53,547 bases of DNA, taken from NCBI GenBank assembly GCA_947380295.1, contig CANCQK010000019.1:1-53547 (forward strand). The letters are read 5' to 3'. Positions within the stretch are counted from its first letter, which is position 1; the number at the start of each line of letters is the position of its first letter. Shown one piece after another: positions 28,247 to 37,094 of the stretch. The DNA comes from Bdellovibrionales bacterium (GTDB lineage: Bacteria > Bdellovibrionota > UBA1018). The position numbers and the translations under genes were made by a program. The notes below the pieces were generated by a model. It saw only the letters and a program-made list of their open reading frames with translations, was not told the DNA's origin and ran no database searches.

Positions 28247-28987
28247 ATGATGTTTAATGTCGGAGCCGTGACTGACACAGGTCGAGTCCGGCTAAAGAAT
28301 CAGGACAACTTCGTTATTCTCCCAGAGATTGGACTCTTTGTCGTCGCTGACGGCATGGGTGGCCATCTCGGGGGTGAGACTGCTAGCCAGATGACCTGTT
28401 CCGCAGTGACTGAACAAGTCAAAACAGCAATGAAAAATAACACCTCCATTTCTCCTGAAAAAATTCTCGTCGAGGCACTCGAATTTGCGAATCAGTCCGT
28501 TCACCAACTTTCCACTCAAAATCCGCAACTCCAAGGAATGGGCACCACAGTCACTGCTCTTCTATTTTTCCAGGATCACCTCAAAATCGCACAGGTGGGC
28601 GACAGTCGGTGTTACCTCCTCAGAAATCATAACTTTTGGCAACTTTCACGAGATCACTCATTGGTGGAAGAAAAATTTCGAGCCGGTCTCATTGAGCGCG
28701 ACGAAATGAGATACGACCCCCAAAAAAACGTCATTACCCGGTCTGTCGGATATGAACCCAAAATCGCGATTGAAACCTTTAAAATCTCAACGCAACCTGG
28801 AGATCTTTACCTCATTTGCAGCGACGGTCTGTCTGGGCAAATGGAGGACGTCGAGATTTTCCAAATCATCGAGGCAGCAGTCCGAACAAAAACATCCACC
28901 CAAGACATCGCAAAAAAATTAGTGCAAGAAGCAAACACAAAAGGAGGTGACGACAACGTCACCTCTGTAGTAATCGAGGTTCTCTAG
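28247..28987 (+). CDS. PP2C-family serine/threonine phosphatase (Stp1/PrpC type)
   Basis: 246 residues. All metal-binding motifs are present: VRLKNQDNF near residue 20, LFVVADGMGGHLGGE near 38, KIAQVGDSRCYLLR near 115, LICSDGLSGQMED near 190, and GGDDNVTSVVIE at the end. Length and domain content match stand-alone bacterial phosphatases of the Stp1/PrpC group. Two consecutive ATG codons (28247, 28250) could each start it and no strong ribosome site is seen. It diverges from prkA and is followed after 3 bases by an M23 peptidase gene. Reversal of PrkA-mediated phosphorylation is an attractive but unproven role. Confidence 0.95.
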   Translation: MMFNVGAVTDTGRVRLKNQDNFVILPEIGLFVVADGMGGHLGGETASQMTCSAVTEQVKTAMKNNTSISPEKILVEALEFANQSVHQLSTQNPQLQGMGTTVTALLFFQDHLKIAQVGDSRCYLLRNHNFWQLSRDHSLVEEKFRAGLIERDEMRYDPQKNVITRSVGYEPKIAIETFKISTQPGDLYLICSDGLSGQMEDVEIFQIIEAAVRTKTSTQDIAKKLVQEANTKGGDDNVTSVVIEVL

Positions 28988-28990
28988 ACT

Positions 28991-29956
28991 ATGGCAAAAA
29001 ATCGATTCTACACGATCATGATCGTCCCAGAAAAAACCGCTCAAGTGAGGCACATCGTACTCCCCGCGTGGCTCATTCGAGGAATCGCTTTTGGATTAGC
29101 ACTCTGTATCCTCTTTGCTGGAGTGATGTTCTTTGACTATGCTTACGTCATGAGCCAGATCGGCGAAAATAAGCAACTCAAGATGGAGAACCGTCGCCTC
29201 AGGCAGCAGGTCCAACTTTTCCAAAACAAAATCTCAACCGCTGAAAACACTTTAGAGCGGGTGAAGTCCTTCGCAACTCGACTCCGAGTCATTATGCACG
29301 TAGAGGATCAACCCCCCAGCCTCCAAACCAAGCTCCCGGACGCTAACTCCAACATTGGTAATCTCACTCCAGTGTCCGCACCAGCTCAGCCAGAAGCAGA
29401 GAACGAAACCAGTAGTTCTGAAAAAGTTGAGTTAAAAAAGGCATACTCTGAGCTCGACTCAAAAATCTCCCAACTCACCCAAGACGCATTACATACCGAA
29501 GAGCTGCTACAGGACGAGTATGAAATTCTCTATGACAAAAAATCCTTCCTAGCTGCCCTCCCGACCCGACAACCTGCACCCGGTTATTTTACTTCGGGAT
29601 TTGGAGTACGAACCTCTCCTTATGGGGACCGCATCAAAATGCACGAAGGTCTCGATATTGCCAATCGCCTGGACACCCCCATTCGAGCACCAGCCGACGG
29701 CGAAGTGGTTTTTGCTAACTCTAAGGCGGGCTACGGCCTCACGCTCGTTCTCAACCATGGGTACGGTATTGAGACTTGGTACGGGCACTTAAGACGATTT
29801 TCGGTTGCTAAGGGCGAAAAAGTTCGACGAGGAACCAAAATTGCAATGCTCGGGAACAGCGGTCGGTCCACGGGCCCGCACGTTCACTACGAAGTTCGAG
29901 TGCACGGGTATCCGGTTGATCCACGATCTTATATTTTCGAGGACTCCAGTCCCTAA
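28991..29956 (+). CDS. Membrane-anchored M23 (LytM-type) peptidase
   Basis: 321 residues. One membrane helix (LIRGIAFGLALCILFAGVMFF, about 28-50) is followed by a coiled coil (about 55-95) and a Ser/Glu linker, then the C-terminal M23 domain. Zinc ligands are visible: MHEGLDIA (His218, Asp222) and GPHVHYEVR (second His of HVH, about 299). The GYGLTLVLNHGYGIETWYGHL stretch carries the other catalytic His. Such proteins cut peptidoglycan cross-links or, when ligands are lost, act as activators of amidases; here the ligands are intact. The gene starts three bases after the phosphatase stop, so the two are co-transcribed. Confidence 0.93.
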   Translation: MAKNRFYTIMIVPEKTAQVRHIVLPAWLIRGIAFGLALCILFAGVMFFDYAYVMSQIGENKQLKMENRRLRQQVQLFQNKISTAENTLERVKSFATRLRVIMHVEDQPPSLQTKLPDANSNIGNLTPVSAPAQPEAENETSSSEKVELKKAYSELDSKISQLTQDALHTEELLQDEYEILYDKKSFLAALPTRQPAPGYFTSGFGVRTSPYGDRIKMHEGLDIANRLDTPIRAPADGEVVFANSKAGYGLTLVLNHGYGIETWYGHLRRFSVAKGEKVRRGTKIAMLGNSGRSTGPHVHYEVRVHGYPVDPRSYIFEDSSP

Positions 29957-30080
29957 GGCCCCAGCTCGTCCGCACCTGCTTGTACTCTTTTCTGCCCCGA
30001 GGTTGAGAGAGCCATTTTTTGGCCCATTGCGTGATTTTCGCGTGACAGTTTGAACCTAGAACATTAGAGTCGTCGTTGAA

Positions 30081-32921
30081 ATGATGAAGCTTCAGAACCT
30101 TGCAAAAAAAGTATTTGGCACCCAAAACGACCGAGAGTTGAAATCGATCTACCCGATCGTCGACCGGATTAACGAATTTGAGAAACAAATCAAAGCGCTA
30201 TCCGACAGTCAACTCCAAGCTAAAACAGGCCAATTCAAAGAACGCCTAGCGCGCGGCGAAACGCTCGACCAAATCCTACCGGAAGCCTTCGCTGTAGTCC
30301 GAGAAGGGTCTTGGCGAGTGATCGGCCAAAGACACTACGACGTGCAGATGATCGGTGGAATCACCCTTCACCGAGGACGAATCGCCGAAATGCGCACCGG
30401 CGAAGGAAAAACGCTGGTAGCCACTCTCCCCTGCTACCTCAATGCACTCGAAGGAAAGGGCGTCCACGTAGTCACTGTGAACGACTACCTTGCAAAACGC
30501 GACTCCGCTTGGATGGGGAAAATCTTCGGCTTTCTCGGGATGCAAACCGGCATCATCGCCCACGGACTGAGCGACGCACAACGTAAGCAGAATTACGCAT
30601 GCGACATCACTTACGGCACCAACAGCGAATTCGGATTTGATTACCTTCGCGATAATATGAAATTCAGACTGAACGACTACGTTCAGCGGGATCTTCATTA
30701 TTCGATTGTGGATGAAGTCGACTCGATCTTGATCGACGAAGCGAGAACTCCGCTGATCATCAGCGGTCCCACCGAAGACTCCACAGACTTATACTACCTG
30801 ATTGATCGACAAATCCTTGCGGATGGCGGATTAACGAAAGAAACTGATTTTACGATCGACGAAAAATCCAAAACTGCCTCGCTGACTGAATCTGGCGTGG
30901 ACAAAATGGAGAAACGTCTCAAGATCTCGAACCTTTATGATCCTAAACACATCGAGCTACTCCACCATGTCAATCAAGGATTGCGCGCTCACGTCTTGTA
31001 CAAGCGTGACGTGGATTATGTCGTAAAGGACGGGGAAGTCCTGATCGTTGACGAATTCACTGGCCGCCTCATGCCAGGACGCCGCTGGTCCGACGGACTC
31101 CACCAAGCGATTGAAGCGAAGGAAGGGGTTCAAATTGAGAACGAGAATCAGACTCTCGCTACAATCACGTACCAAAACTTCTTCCGCATGTACAATAAGC
31201 TGAGCGGAATGACCGGTACCGCAGACACCGAGGCGACTGAGTTTAAGCAGATTTACAAACTTGACGTCACAGTCATCCCCACCAACCGCGGCATGGTTCG
31301 CCTAGACCACCCCGATGTGATTTTCAAGTCCGAGACCGGAAAATTCAAGACGATTGCCACTGAGATCAAGCAACTCAAAGAAAAAGGTCAACCCGTTCTA
31401 GTAGGAACGGTTTCAGTCGAGAAGTCCGAACGCCTTTCTCAGCTCCTCAAAAATGAAGGAGTCAAGCATCATGTCCTCAATGCCAAGCAGCATGAACGCG
31501 AAGCAGAGATTGTAGCCCAGGCAGGACGAAAAGGATCCGTCACGATTTCGACCAACATGGCCGGACGCGGTACCGATATTCTCCTCGGCGGCAATCCAGA
31601 CTTCCTCGCCAAGGCAGAGATTGGCCCCCTCTCCCCTCAAGCCACGCCTGAGGAGCGAGAAGCACACGAAAAGAAACTCGAAGCGGCAATCGCACAATGG
31701 CAGGATCGCTGCCAAAAAGAACGCGATGAAGTCAAGCAAGCCGGCGGACTATTTATCTTAGGAACTGAACGGCACGAATCCCGCCGAATCGACAATCAGC
31801 TTCGCGGGCGAGCCGGTCGACAGGGCGACCCTGGGGGAAGCCGCTTTTACCTCTCCCTCGACGATGATTTGATGCGTATTTTTGGCGCAGCCAATATCGC
31901 TCGATTCATGGAAGAAGACACCCCAATCGAAAGTCGGATGATCACCCGACAGATTGAAAACGCACAACGCAAGGTAGAAGGTCATAATTACGACATTCGT
32001 AAACACTTACTTGAATACGATGACGTTATGAACCAACAGCGCAAAGTCGTCTATGCTTGGCGCCGTGAAGTCCTCGCACGAAACCACCTCAAAGAGATGG
32101 TGTTTTCTATGGTGGACGAACTCTCTGGAGCGATTGCCGAAGACTTTTTCCCCAACGGAAAACTCAAGAGAATCGACGGAGAGGCGCGCTTGGACTTGAA
32201 GGAACTGCACGATGCTGTTCAAGTCACTTTACAAATCCCTTGCGCGATCGAAGAAAACGACATTCACCCTTTCAACCAGATCGGACTGAAAGCTAAGATC
32301 CGAGAACTCGCAGACCAAGCCTACCAGGAAAAAGTGGCAACCCTGGGCGAGGAAGCCATGGGTCAGATCGAGCGAATGGTCTTGCTGACCACGATCGATC
32401 ACCTCTGGAAAGATCACCTCCTGGCAATGGATCATCTCCGAGATGGGATTGGCCTCCAAGGTTACGGTCAAAAAGACCCTCTCATTGAGTACAAGAAGCA
32501 GGGCTTTAAGTTCTTCGAAATGATGATGAACCAGATCACTGGCGATGTCGTCCGGAAGATTTTTGCGGTGCAGATGTCCCCTCAAGAAGCTTTCGAAATG
32601 AACGAAGAGCTGGAGATTGAAGAAGAAGCCGAGATCACTGGCGGGGAACAACCTGAAATTCAATATCAACTCTTGCCCGACGGACGTCTCGTCCCTCAGG
32701 GAGCACAAGATGATGCAGGCGACGTCCAAGTGGCCCAAGCAACTCGTCCAGCTAAGGCCAGCCAACCTCAGCTCGAGCTCAACTTAGACCACCTTCATCG
32801 AGCCCCTCAGCGAATGACGCTGAACCAGGGACCTTCTATCGATGAATTGGCCAAGGCAAATCGGAATGACCCCTGTCCTTGCGGCAGCGGTAAAAAATTC
32901 AAAAAATGCCACGGCGCGTGA
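30081..32921 (+). CDS. secA: Preprotein translocase ATPase SecA
   Basis: 946 residues, full length. Walker A region [11 protein letters not shown] (about 103), helicase-type [39 protein letters not shown] and [23 protein letters not shown] all match SecA. The end [16 protein letters not shown] is the zinc-binding, SecB-interacting tail. It drives secretion through SecYEG, which the many exported products around it depend on. Two ATGs lie at 30081 and 30084. A 124-bp gap separates it from the peptidase gene. Confidence 0.98.
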   Translation: MMKLQNLAKKVFGTQNDRELKSIYPIVDRINEFEKQIKALSDSQLQAKTGQFKERLARGETLDQILPEAFAVVREGSWRVIGQRHYDVQMIGGITLHRGRIAEMRTGEGKTLVATLPCYLNALEGKGVHVVTVNDYLAKRDSAWMGKIFGFLGMQTGIIAHGLSDAQRKQNYACDITYGTNSEFGFDYLRDNMKFRLNDYVQRDLHYSIVDEVDSILIDEARTPLIISGPTEDSTDLYYLIDRQILADGGLTKETDFTIDEKSKTASLTESGVDKMEKRLKISNLYDPKHIELLHHVNQGLRAHVLYKRDVDYVVKDGEVLIVDEFTGRLMPGRRWSDGLHQAIEAKEGVQIENENQTLATITYQNFFRMYNKLSGMTGTADTEATEFKQIYKLDVTVIPTNRGMVRLDHPDVIFKSETGKFKTIATEIKQLKEKGQPVLVGTVSVEKSERLSQLLKNEGVKHHVLNAKQHEREAEIVAQAGRKGSVTISTNMAGRGTDILLGGNPDFLAKAEIGPLSPQATPEEREAHEKKLEAAIAQWQDRCQKERDEVKQAGGLFILGTERHESRRIDNQLRGRAGRQGDPGGSRFYLSLDDDLMRIFGAANIARFMEEDTPIESRMITRQIENAQRKVEGHNYDIRKHLLEYDDVMNQQRKVVYAWRREVLARNHLKEMVFSMVDELSGAIAEDFFPNGKLKRIDGEARLDLKELHDAVQVTLQIPCAIEENDIHPFNQIGLKAKIRELADQAYQEKVATLGEEAMGQIERMVLLTTIDHLWKDHLLAMDHLRDGIGLQGYGQKDPLIEYKKQGFKFFEMMMNQITGDVVRKIFAVQMSPQEAFEMNEELEIEEEAEITGGEQPEIQYQLLPDGRLVPQGAQDDAGDVQVAQATRPAKASQPQLELNLDHLHRAPQRMTLNQGPSIDELAKANRNDPCPCGSGKKFKKCHGA

Positions 32922-32972
32922 CTGGGTTTTTCTAGTTCTGTACTCGGTTAGTCCTGTACACTGATCATCAGG

Positions 32973-33977
32973 ATGACCGAAACCAAAAAAGACCTCACTG
33001 GCCTATTTGACCTCGCGGCAGAACTCAAGGAATCGGGACAGGAACCTCCTGTACCCGAAGGACTCATCTTTGAGGAAACACCGATTGATCAAGTGGACTC
33101 ATTTGACAGCCTGGAATCGATGGGTCAGACTGCTGAGCCCGAGAGCCCCTTGGGCTTGGACTTTTTAAATCCGCAGGAACCTGCCGACGCTCAGAACACT
33201 GAGTCCGAATTCGCTCCTCCTGCGACTCAGGACAACCCTGATGAAATCGGAATGACGGCGCCGCAGGTAACCCTACCCGCTTTTACAACGCCCCAATCTC
33301 CGACCCTTGAAACCGAGCGCCCTCAGAAAGTTCCTACAGCCATCAACGCTGCTATCCCTGCCGCATTTCCATTCACCCTACTAATCGAAGGCCCACTGAC
33401 CTCACGAGAAAAAGAAAAACTCGTGGACATCATCAATCGAGAGAAGATGGGCATCCGAGAGATCGACTTAGAACCGCAACTTGAAGGCGACAGAGTACTC
33501 ATCCCCCGCATCAGCGAATTTGCAGGGATCTACCTCATCCAGCAACTCCGGGAAACTCGGGCAAAAATCACCTTCGGCCCCACCGACGAAGTCTTTGCTG
33601 CCCAAGGCACCACTGACGACACCCAACCTAATTTCACGAGCCAAGACCCAAAAGCATCGCAAACTCCGCACCCGATCGAGACCCAGCACCCCGCCGACAG
33701 CCTGCCGGTCACCACCGAGCGATTCCTCCCCGGCCTCGAACAGTACACGGCAATCGACACCCTCATCGCCTCAGGCACCTTGCAAACCTTTGCGTTGGAA
33801 ACCAATAGCACCACCGAATACCAGGACCTCCTGACCTCCCTTCAAAGAGAACTCAAGTTCAAAGCCCGCCGCCGTGGAGCTACCGGCATCATTCACTTTA
33901 AGATCCAACTCACCCCCCTCACCTCCCCCAGCTGCTACCGAGTGACCGTGATGGGCCTTGCCATTAAACCGCGCTAA
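32973..33977 (+). CDS. Acidic protein with a YbjQ-like C-terminal domain, function unknown
   Basis: 334 residues. The first ~125 are acidic, Pro/Glu-rich and probably disordered. About 128-210 form a folded alpha/beta domain (FTLLIEGPLTSREKEKLVDII). The last ~80 residues (FLPGLEQYTAIDTLIASGTLQTFAL, then ARRRGATGIIHFKIQL and VTVMGLAIKP) follow the pattern of the YbjQ/UPF0145 fold, whose usual motif is GADAVVNVR with a final GTAV. No signal peptide is visible, so it is probably cytoplasmic. It starts 51 bases after secA and may share its transcript. The YbjQ link is a motif-level reading. Confidence 0.7.
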   Translation: MTETKKDLTGLFDLAAELKESGQEPPVPEGLIFEETPIDQVDSFDSLESMGQTAEPESPLGLDFLNPQEPADAQNTESEFAPPATQDNPDEIGMTAPQVTLPAFTTPQSPTLETERPQKVPTAINAAIPAAFPFTLLIEGPLTSREKEKLVDIINREKMGIREIDLEPQLEGDRVLIPRISEFAGIYLIQQLRETRAKITFGPTDEVFAAQGTTDDTQPNFTSQDPKASQTPHPIETQHPADSLPVTTERFLPGLEQYTAIDTLIASGTLQTFALETNSTTEYQDLLTSLQRELKFKARRRGATGIIHFKIQLTPLTSPSCYRVTVMGLAIKPR

Positions 33978-34036
33978 CTGCCAAACTCATAACATTTGAC
34001 TTAGAAGGTCAAGATCTGTTAATTCATCGTCCTACT

Positions 34037-34065
34037 TTGATTTCAATTTTAGATTAAATTAATTT
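34037..34065 (+). promoter_or_regulatory. Putative sigma70-type promoter
   Basis: TTGATT (34037-34042), 17-base spacer, TAATTT (34060-34065) in an AT-rich stretch, 45 bases before the preferred start of the secreted protein gene. Confidence 0.4.
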
Positions 34066-34109
34066 AAAAAATTTGCCCTGGCTTGAAATCTTACCCTCAG
34101 GAGGCTGTC

Positions 34110-35735
34110 TTGCTGTTCAATTACCTGTTCTTGTTCTTACTCTTGTCCAGTTCAGTCGCTTTTGCCATGGATACCGCTCAAGAACCCACCCAGCAAGACA
34201 GCGGACGCACGACGATGAGCGCTGAAGATGGTGAGAACCTCATCATGAAAACCGTGGCTAGCGAGGGCATGCCTAAGAGTGAGGCATGGTTCATCCTCGC
34301 TCAGTCTAGAATCGATTCTAATCTCGTGGACTGGAAAACTGAATTCTACCTCCGGCGCGCCATGTTAGCAGGTCACTTTGAGGCTTTGAGCACTTATCTA
34401 GGCTTTGTCATTCTGGACGACCCCCATTTTCAATATCACTACTTATTGGAAGCTAAGAAATCCTACGACTCAGTGAGCGACTCTATCATCAGGGAGCACC
34501 ATTTATTTATTGATGAAAACCTTTCGCCGATAGATACAGCGAGCAGACTCAAGTCTACAATGAGCGTAGTGAAAAACTATCGCACGATCAAAAGCTTGGA
34601 CGAGCAAATTCAATCTGAACGCTTGGCACCCAAGTCGCTCGCCACTTATCGGGACCTCATCGTAAAACTCGCTCGCGAAATCAACGCGCCAGCGGAACAT
34701 GTCCGAAGAGAGTCCTTACTCAAAAGATCAGAAATAGAAAAGAACGCCCTAAAAAAGGCCGCTTGGCTAGTAGAAATGATGCTGAACGAAGTAAGACCCA
34801 TTCAAAAAGAAGCACTCCAAGCTATAGTAGCGCTACACGCCCAGGAAAAAACAAAATCCAGCCCTCCCACGTCAGCCTCCCTCCCCGTAAAAAGCATCAG
34901 ACTGACGGCACCCACTCCTCTTGAATCCAACCCCTTGATCGCCCCACTGGTGAGCGAATTACCTCCCATCGAACGAGAAGAACCCCTCCAATTCAACTGG
35001 TCCAATCTCAAGGCTGCCATTTCTGCAACCCCTCATTTTGTTGTCGGCACAGAACCGATCACAGACTTTCTACCGAACTTTGATAAAGGGACCTCAGGAG
35101 TTTTGGTTGAAGCCCTCAATCGACTCCCTCTTGAAGCAGAATCACTCGACACGTTCGAACCTGAGGAACTCGCAGCCACCCTTGAATTGTGCGAAAAATA
35201 CTCAGCAAAAGGGGTCGCCCAATACCTCTGGGCCCTTCACCAGATTTCCACCAAGAGCAAAATACGCGACGCCAGCTTGATGGAAGGACTCCCAGGCAAA
35301 CTCCACTCTTATTTACTCCAAAGCCTTGAAGACGCCAAAAGCCTCCAAGTCCACCTCGCACCTTCAGCGCCTGCGCACGACTCCAGAGCCCCATCGAACG
35401 ATCTCAAAAAGCCAATGGTGCAAATGGTAGCAAGTGCTCTTAAGAAATGGGAAGAAAATCCATTAACCTCCAAGCAAAAGCGGCAGCTCACCAAGACCGT
35501 CCATCAAATCTTGGAAAACCCAACTCACAACAGTCTGGACACTAAAAAAATCGAGAAAAACTCGGTAAGCTTTTTTCAATCCAGAATTTCAGACAAAATG
35601 CGAATCTACTGGTACTTCCATCATGGCGCTGTCGTCATTATCGAGTACACGGCAGAGCACCCTGACGAACGAGATCTAGAATCAATCGCTGACAAAGCGA
35701 GATCATTCAGAACGGCTGTCCACTTAGAATCGTAA
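34110..35735 (+). CDS. Secreted helical protein with a RelE-like C-terminal domain
   Basis: 541 residues from TTG at 34110, chosen because AGGAGG (34099-34104) lies five bases upstream and the result is a clean signal peptide (MLFNYLFLFLLLSSSVAFA). An upstream in-frame TTG at 34083 lacks a ribosome site. The exported part is helical, with Sel1/TPR-like features near the start (EAWFILAQSRIDSN). After a Pro-rich linker, the last ~90 residues (ISDKMRIYWYFHHGAVVIIEYTAEHPDERD) follow the beta-strand pattern of RelE/ParE-type ribonuclease folds, where a Rx(I/V)YxxxxxxIxIxxxxxH core is typical. A RelE-like domain on an exported protein is unusual. Whether it is active cannot be judged. It may act outside the cell or simply be a structural reuse. 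Confidence 0.7.
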   Translation: MLFNYLFLFLLLSSSVAFAMDTAQEPTQQDSGRTTMSAEDGENLIMKTVASEGMPKSEAWFILAQSRIDSNLVDWKTEFYLRRAMLAGHFEALSTYLGFVILDDPHFQYHYLLEAKKSYDSVSDSIIREHHLFIDENLSPIDTASRLKSTMSVVKNYRTIKSLDEQIQSERLAPKSLATYRDLIVKLAREINAPAEHVRRESLLKRSEIEKNALKKAAWLVEMMLNEVRPIQKEALQAIVALHAQEKTKSSPPTSASLPVKSIRLTAPTPLESNPLIAPLVSELPPIEREEPLQFNWSNLKAAISATPHFVVGTEPITDFLPNFDKGTSGVLVEALNRLPLEAESLDTFEPEELAATLELCEKYSAKGVAQYLWALHQISTKSKIRDASLMEGLPGKLHSYLLQSLEDAKSLQVHLAPSAPAHDSRAPSNDLKKPMVQMVASALKKWEENPLTSKQKRQLTKTVHQILENPTHNSLDTKKIEKNSVSFFQSRISDKMRIYWYFHHGAVVIIEYTAEHPDERDLESIADKARSFRTAVHLES

Positions 35736-35779
35736 AACTGCCCAGGCAACACCCCAAAACAGTCCCCTCTGAACCCAGG

Positions 35780-35808
35780 TTGCACCCCTACCCCTTCTGT
35801 GCTACGTT
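35780..35808 (+). promoter_or_regulatory. Promoter of tmRNA
   Basis: TTGCAC (35780-35785), 17 bases, TACGTT (35803-35808), ending 12 bases before the mature tmRNA 5' end. Spacing and position fit a sigma70-type promoter. Confidence 0.6.
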
Positions 35809-35820
35809 AAAAGTCATTCT

Positions 35821-36179
35821 GGGGACGATCTGGCTTCGACGGGAGTATTGAAGCCCTGGATGCATGTCGAGGTGCCATAGGCCTCGTTAAACAGTGGCAA
35901 AATAGTAATTGAAAACAATTACGCAATGGCTGCTTAATAGTTAATTCTATTTAAGCTCCACGTTTCCCTCCAACTCTCCCATGGTTGAAGAAGAAACGAC
36001 ATTCAGTGGGATAGGTCTTCTGGTCTCGTAGGCGCCTGAAGAGCGAAACTTAAGTCTGCGGGGGATCAGTCGAGTTTGTCTATGGACGTGACTGATTCAA
36101 TCTAAAACATAGAATAAACATGTAGATTCTGGCGGCAGATTGCTTTCGGACGTGGGTTCGACTCCCACCGTCTCCACCA
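35821..36179 (+). ncRNA. ssrA: tmRNA (transfer-messenger RNA)
   Basis: A one-piece tmRNA of about 359 nt with encoded CCA. The 5' end GGGGACGATCTGGCTTCGAC and the 3' end GGTTCGACTCCCACCGTCTCC plus ACCA form the tRNA-like half, with the acceptor stem GGGGACG/CGTCTCC. The tag reading frame starts with GGC at 35896 and ends at TAA (35935-35937), giving the tag GKIVIENNYAMAA. The resume codon is inferred from the usual Gly/Ala preference. It rescues stalled ribosomes with SmpB. Its 3' end takes part in a long inverted repeat with downstream DNA. Confidence 0.96.
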
Positions 36180-36222
36180 AATAAAAAAGCCTGTGAGTGA
36201 AAACTCATGGGCTTTTTTATTT
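36179..36222 (+). terminator. Rho-independent terminator of tmRNA
   Basis: AAATAAAAAAGCC (36179-36191) and GGCTTTTTTATTT (36210-36222) pair around TGTGAGT-GAAA-ACTCATG, giving a strong stem with a GAAA loop and a T-run. It works on both strands. The stem extends outward into the tmRNA 3' end (36167-36177 with 36225-36235). Confidence 0.85.
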
Positions 36223-36235
36223 TCGTGGAGACGGT

Positions 36236-36375
36236 CCGTAGGGCTGGCCGAAGAAAACGCTCCAGTGGAGCGTTTTCAAGGCAAAGTGAGCGTGACGCGA
36301 GCTTTAGGCCCGAAGGCGCCGCCCAGGAGTGAGTGGCTGGAAGCCACGAGCGCGAGGGGGCTCCCCCTTCGGTGC
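36236..36375. repeat. Cluster of palindromes downstream of tmRNA
   Basis: GC-rich DNA with several hairpins: a perfect 12-bp inverted repeat around one central base at 36253-36277 (GAAAACGCTCCA arms), GTGGC/GCCAC near 36333-36347, and GGGGG-CT-CCCCC near 36356-36367. No coding frame fits. It resembles extragenic palindromic DNA or the debris of an element inserted next to tmRNA. Confidence 0.5.
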
Positions 36376-36396
36376 AAAATGACGGTAATGTGATCT

Positions 36397-36406
36397 GCTC
36401 CGTCCC
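36397..36406. repeat. GGGACGGAG-family short repeat, copy 1
   Basis: GCTCCGTCCC lies just upstream of an XRE regulator gene that lacks its normal N-terminus. Confidence 0.6.
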
Positions 36407-36429
36407 TCTATTTATTCTATAATCTATCA

Positions 36430-36693
36430 ATGAGAAGTGCCGCCCAGCTTGCAGGGGTTTCAACTTCCACCATTGCCCATATCGAGACAGGTCGAATGAA
36501 CGCACCAAAAGGGGAAAAACTTTCACGCCTCCTAACGGTCTACGGAGGAATAAAAGAGAAAAGCTTTCAACAAAGGGTCCGGGAATTTAGGGAGAAAACC
36601 ACCCCAAGAAGCGAGCTGCACACACTCATCGACCGTGCAACCGAAGAACAGATCAGACTACTACTACAAATGGCCAAGGGCCTGATGGGGTAG
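36430..36693 (+). CDS. XRE-family helix-turn-helix protein, N-terminally shortened
   Basis: 87 residues. Residues 3-35 are most of an XRE/Cro HTH: AAQLAGVSTSTIAHIETGR is the turn-recognition-helix part. The first helix normally preceding it (LRxLRxxxGLS-type) is missing, and the ATG is only 24 bases after a GGGACGGAG repeat, so the 5' end was probably lost. A TATAAT box sits at 36418-36423, seven bases from the start, which would give a nearly leaderless message. The C-terminus is helical. DNA binding may be impaired. It could also be an intact but minimal antitoxin-like regulator. Confidence 0.6.
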   Translation: MRSAAQLAGVSTSTIAHIETGRMNAPKGEKLSRLLTVYGGIKEKSFQQRVREFREKTTPRSELHTLIDRATEEQIRLLLQMAKGLMG

Positions 36694-37094
36694 GTAATTT
36701 TTCTAGGCCTGCCGAGAACCCCTAAACTCGGGCGGCTACATTATAGGAGGCCGAATTCACTCGCCCAGCTAATTACTTCTAACCCAAGTTTTACCACAAG
36801 GGCGACCCATAGCTTGACGTCGGACCGGATCGGCGGTGGGTGATGTGAGACTAGCATGGTCTTGAGGGTTGTCGTGGGCGGTTATCCAATGCTCAGGCGC
36901 TCAATTCCCTCAGTTTATCGCCACCTAGTTTTTAGTCACTCGTAAAGCTCTTAGCAATGTCCCACACGACACACCCGAGACTAAGGCATTGATTCCACGA
37001 CACTCGCGCGCGGCAGCGATTTGGAAAATAATCAAAAAAGACACATCTTTTTTAATTATTAAATAAAGCATAGAATTTTTTTATCGAGGTCTTT
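36694..37094. other. Non-coding gap with hairpins
   Basis: No convincing frame is seen. A GCCGAG/CTCGGGC hairpin lies at 36711-36732. A second, 15-bp AT-rich inverted repeat with one mismatch lies at 37027-37041/37046-37060 (CACA loop), 34 bases before the next start codon. Confidence 0.5.

Noticed and set aside
28008..28250. 80-codon frame just before the PP2C gene
   Set aside because: It overlaps the phosphatase start as ATGA and has GGGAGG inside, but its sequence is not protein-like and the region must contain divergent promoters.
36080..36526. 148-codon minus-strand frame containing a GGSRTHVRK-like stretch
   Set aside because: It is the antisense of the tmRNA 3' end and terminator; this peptide is a well-known false prediction from tmRNA/tRNA complement DNA.
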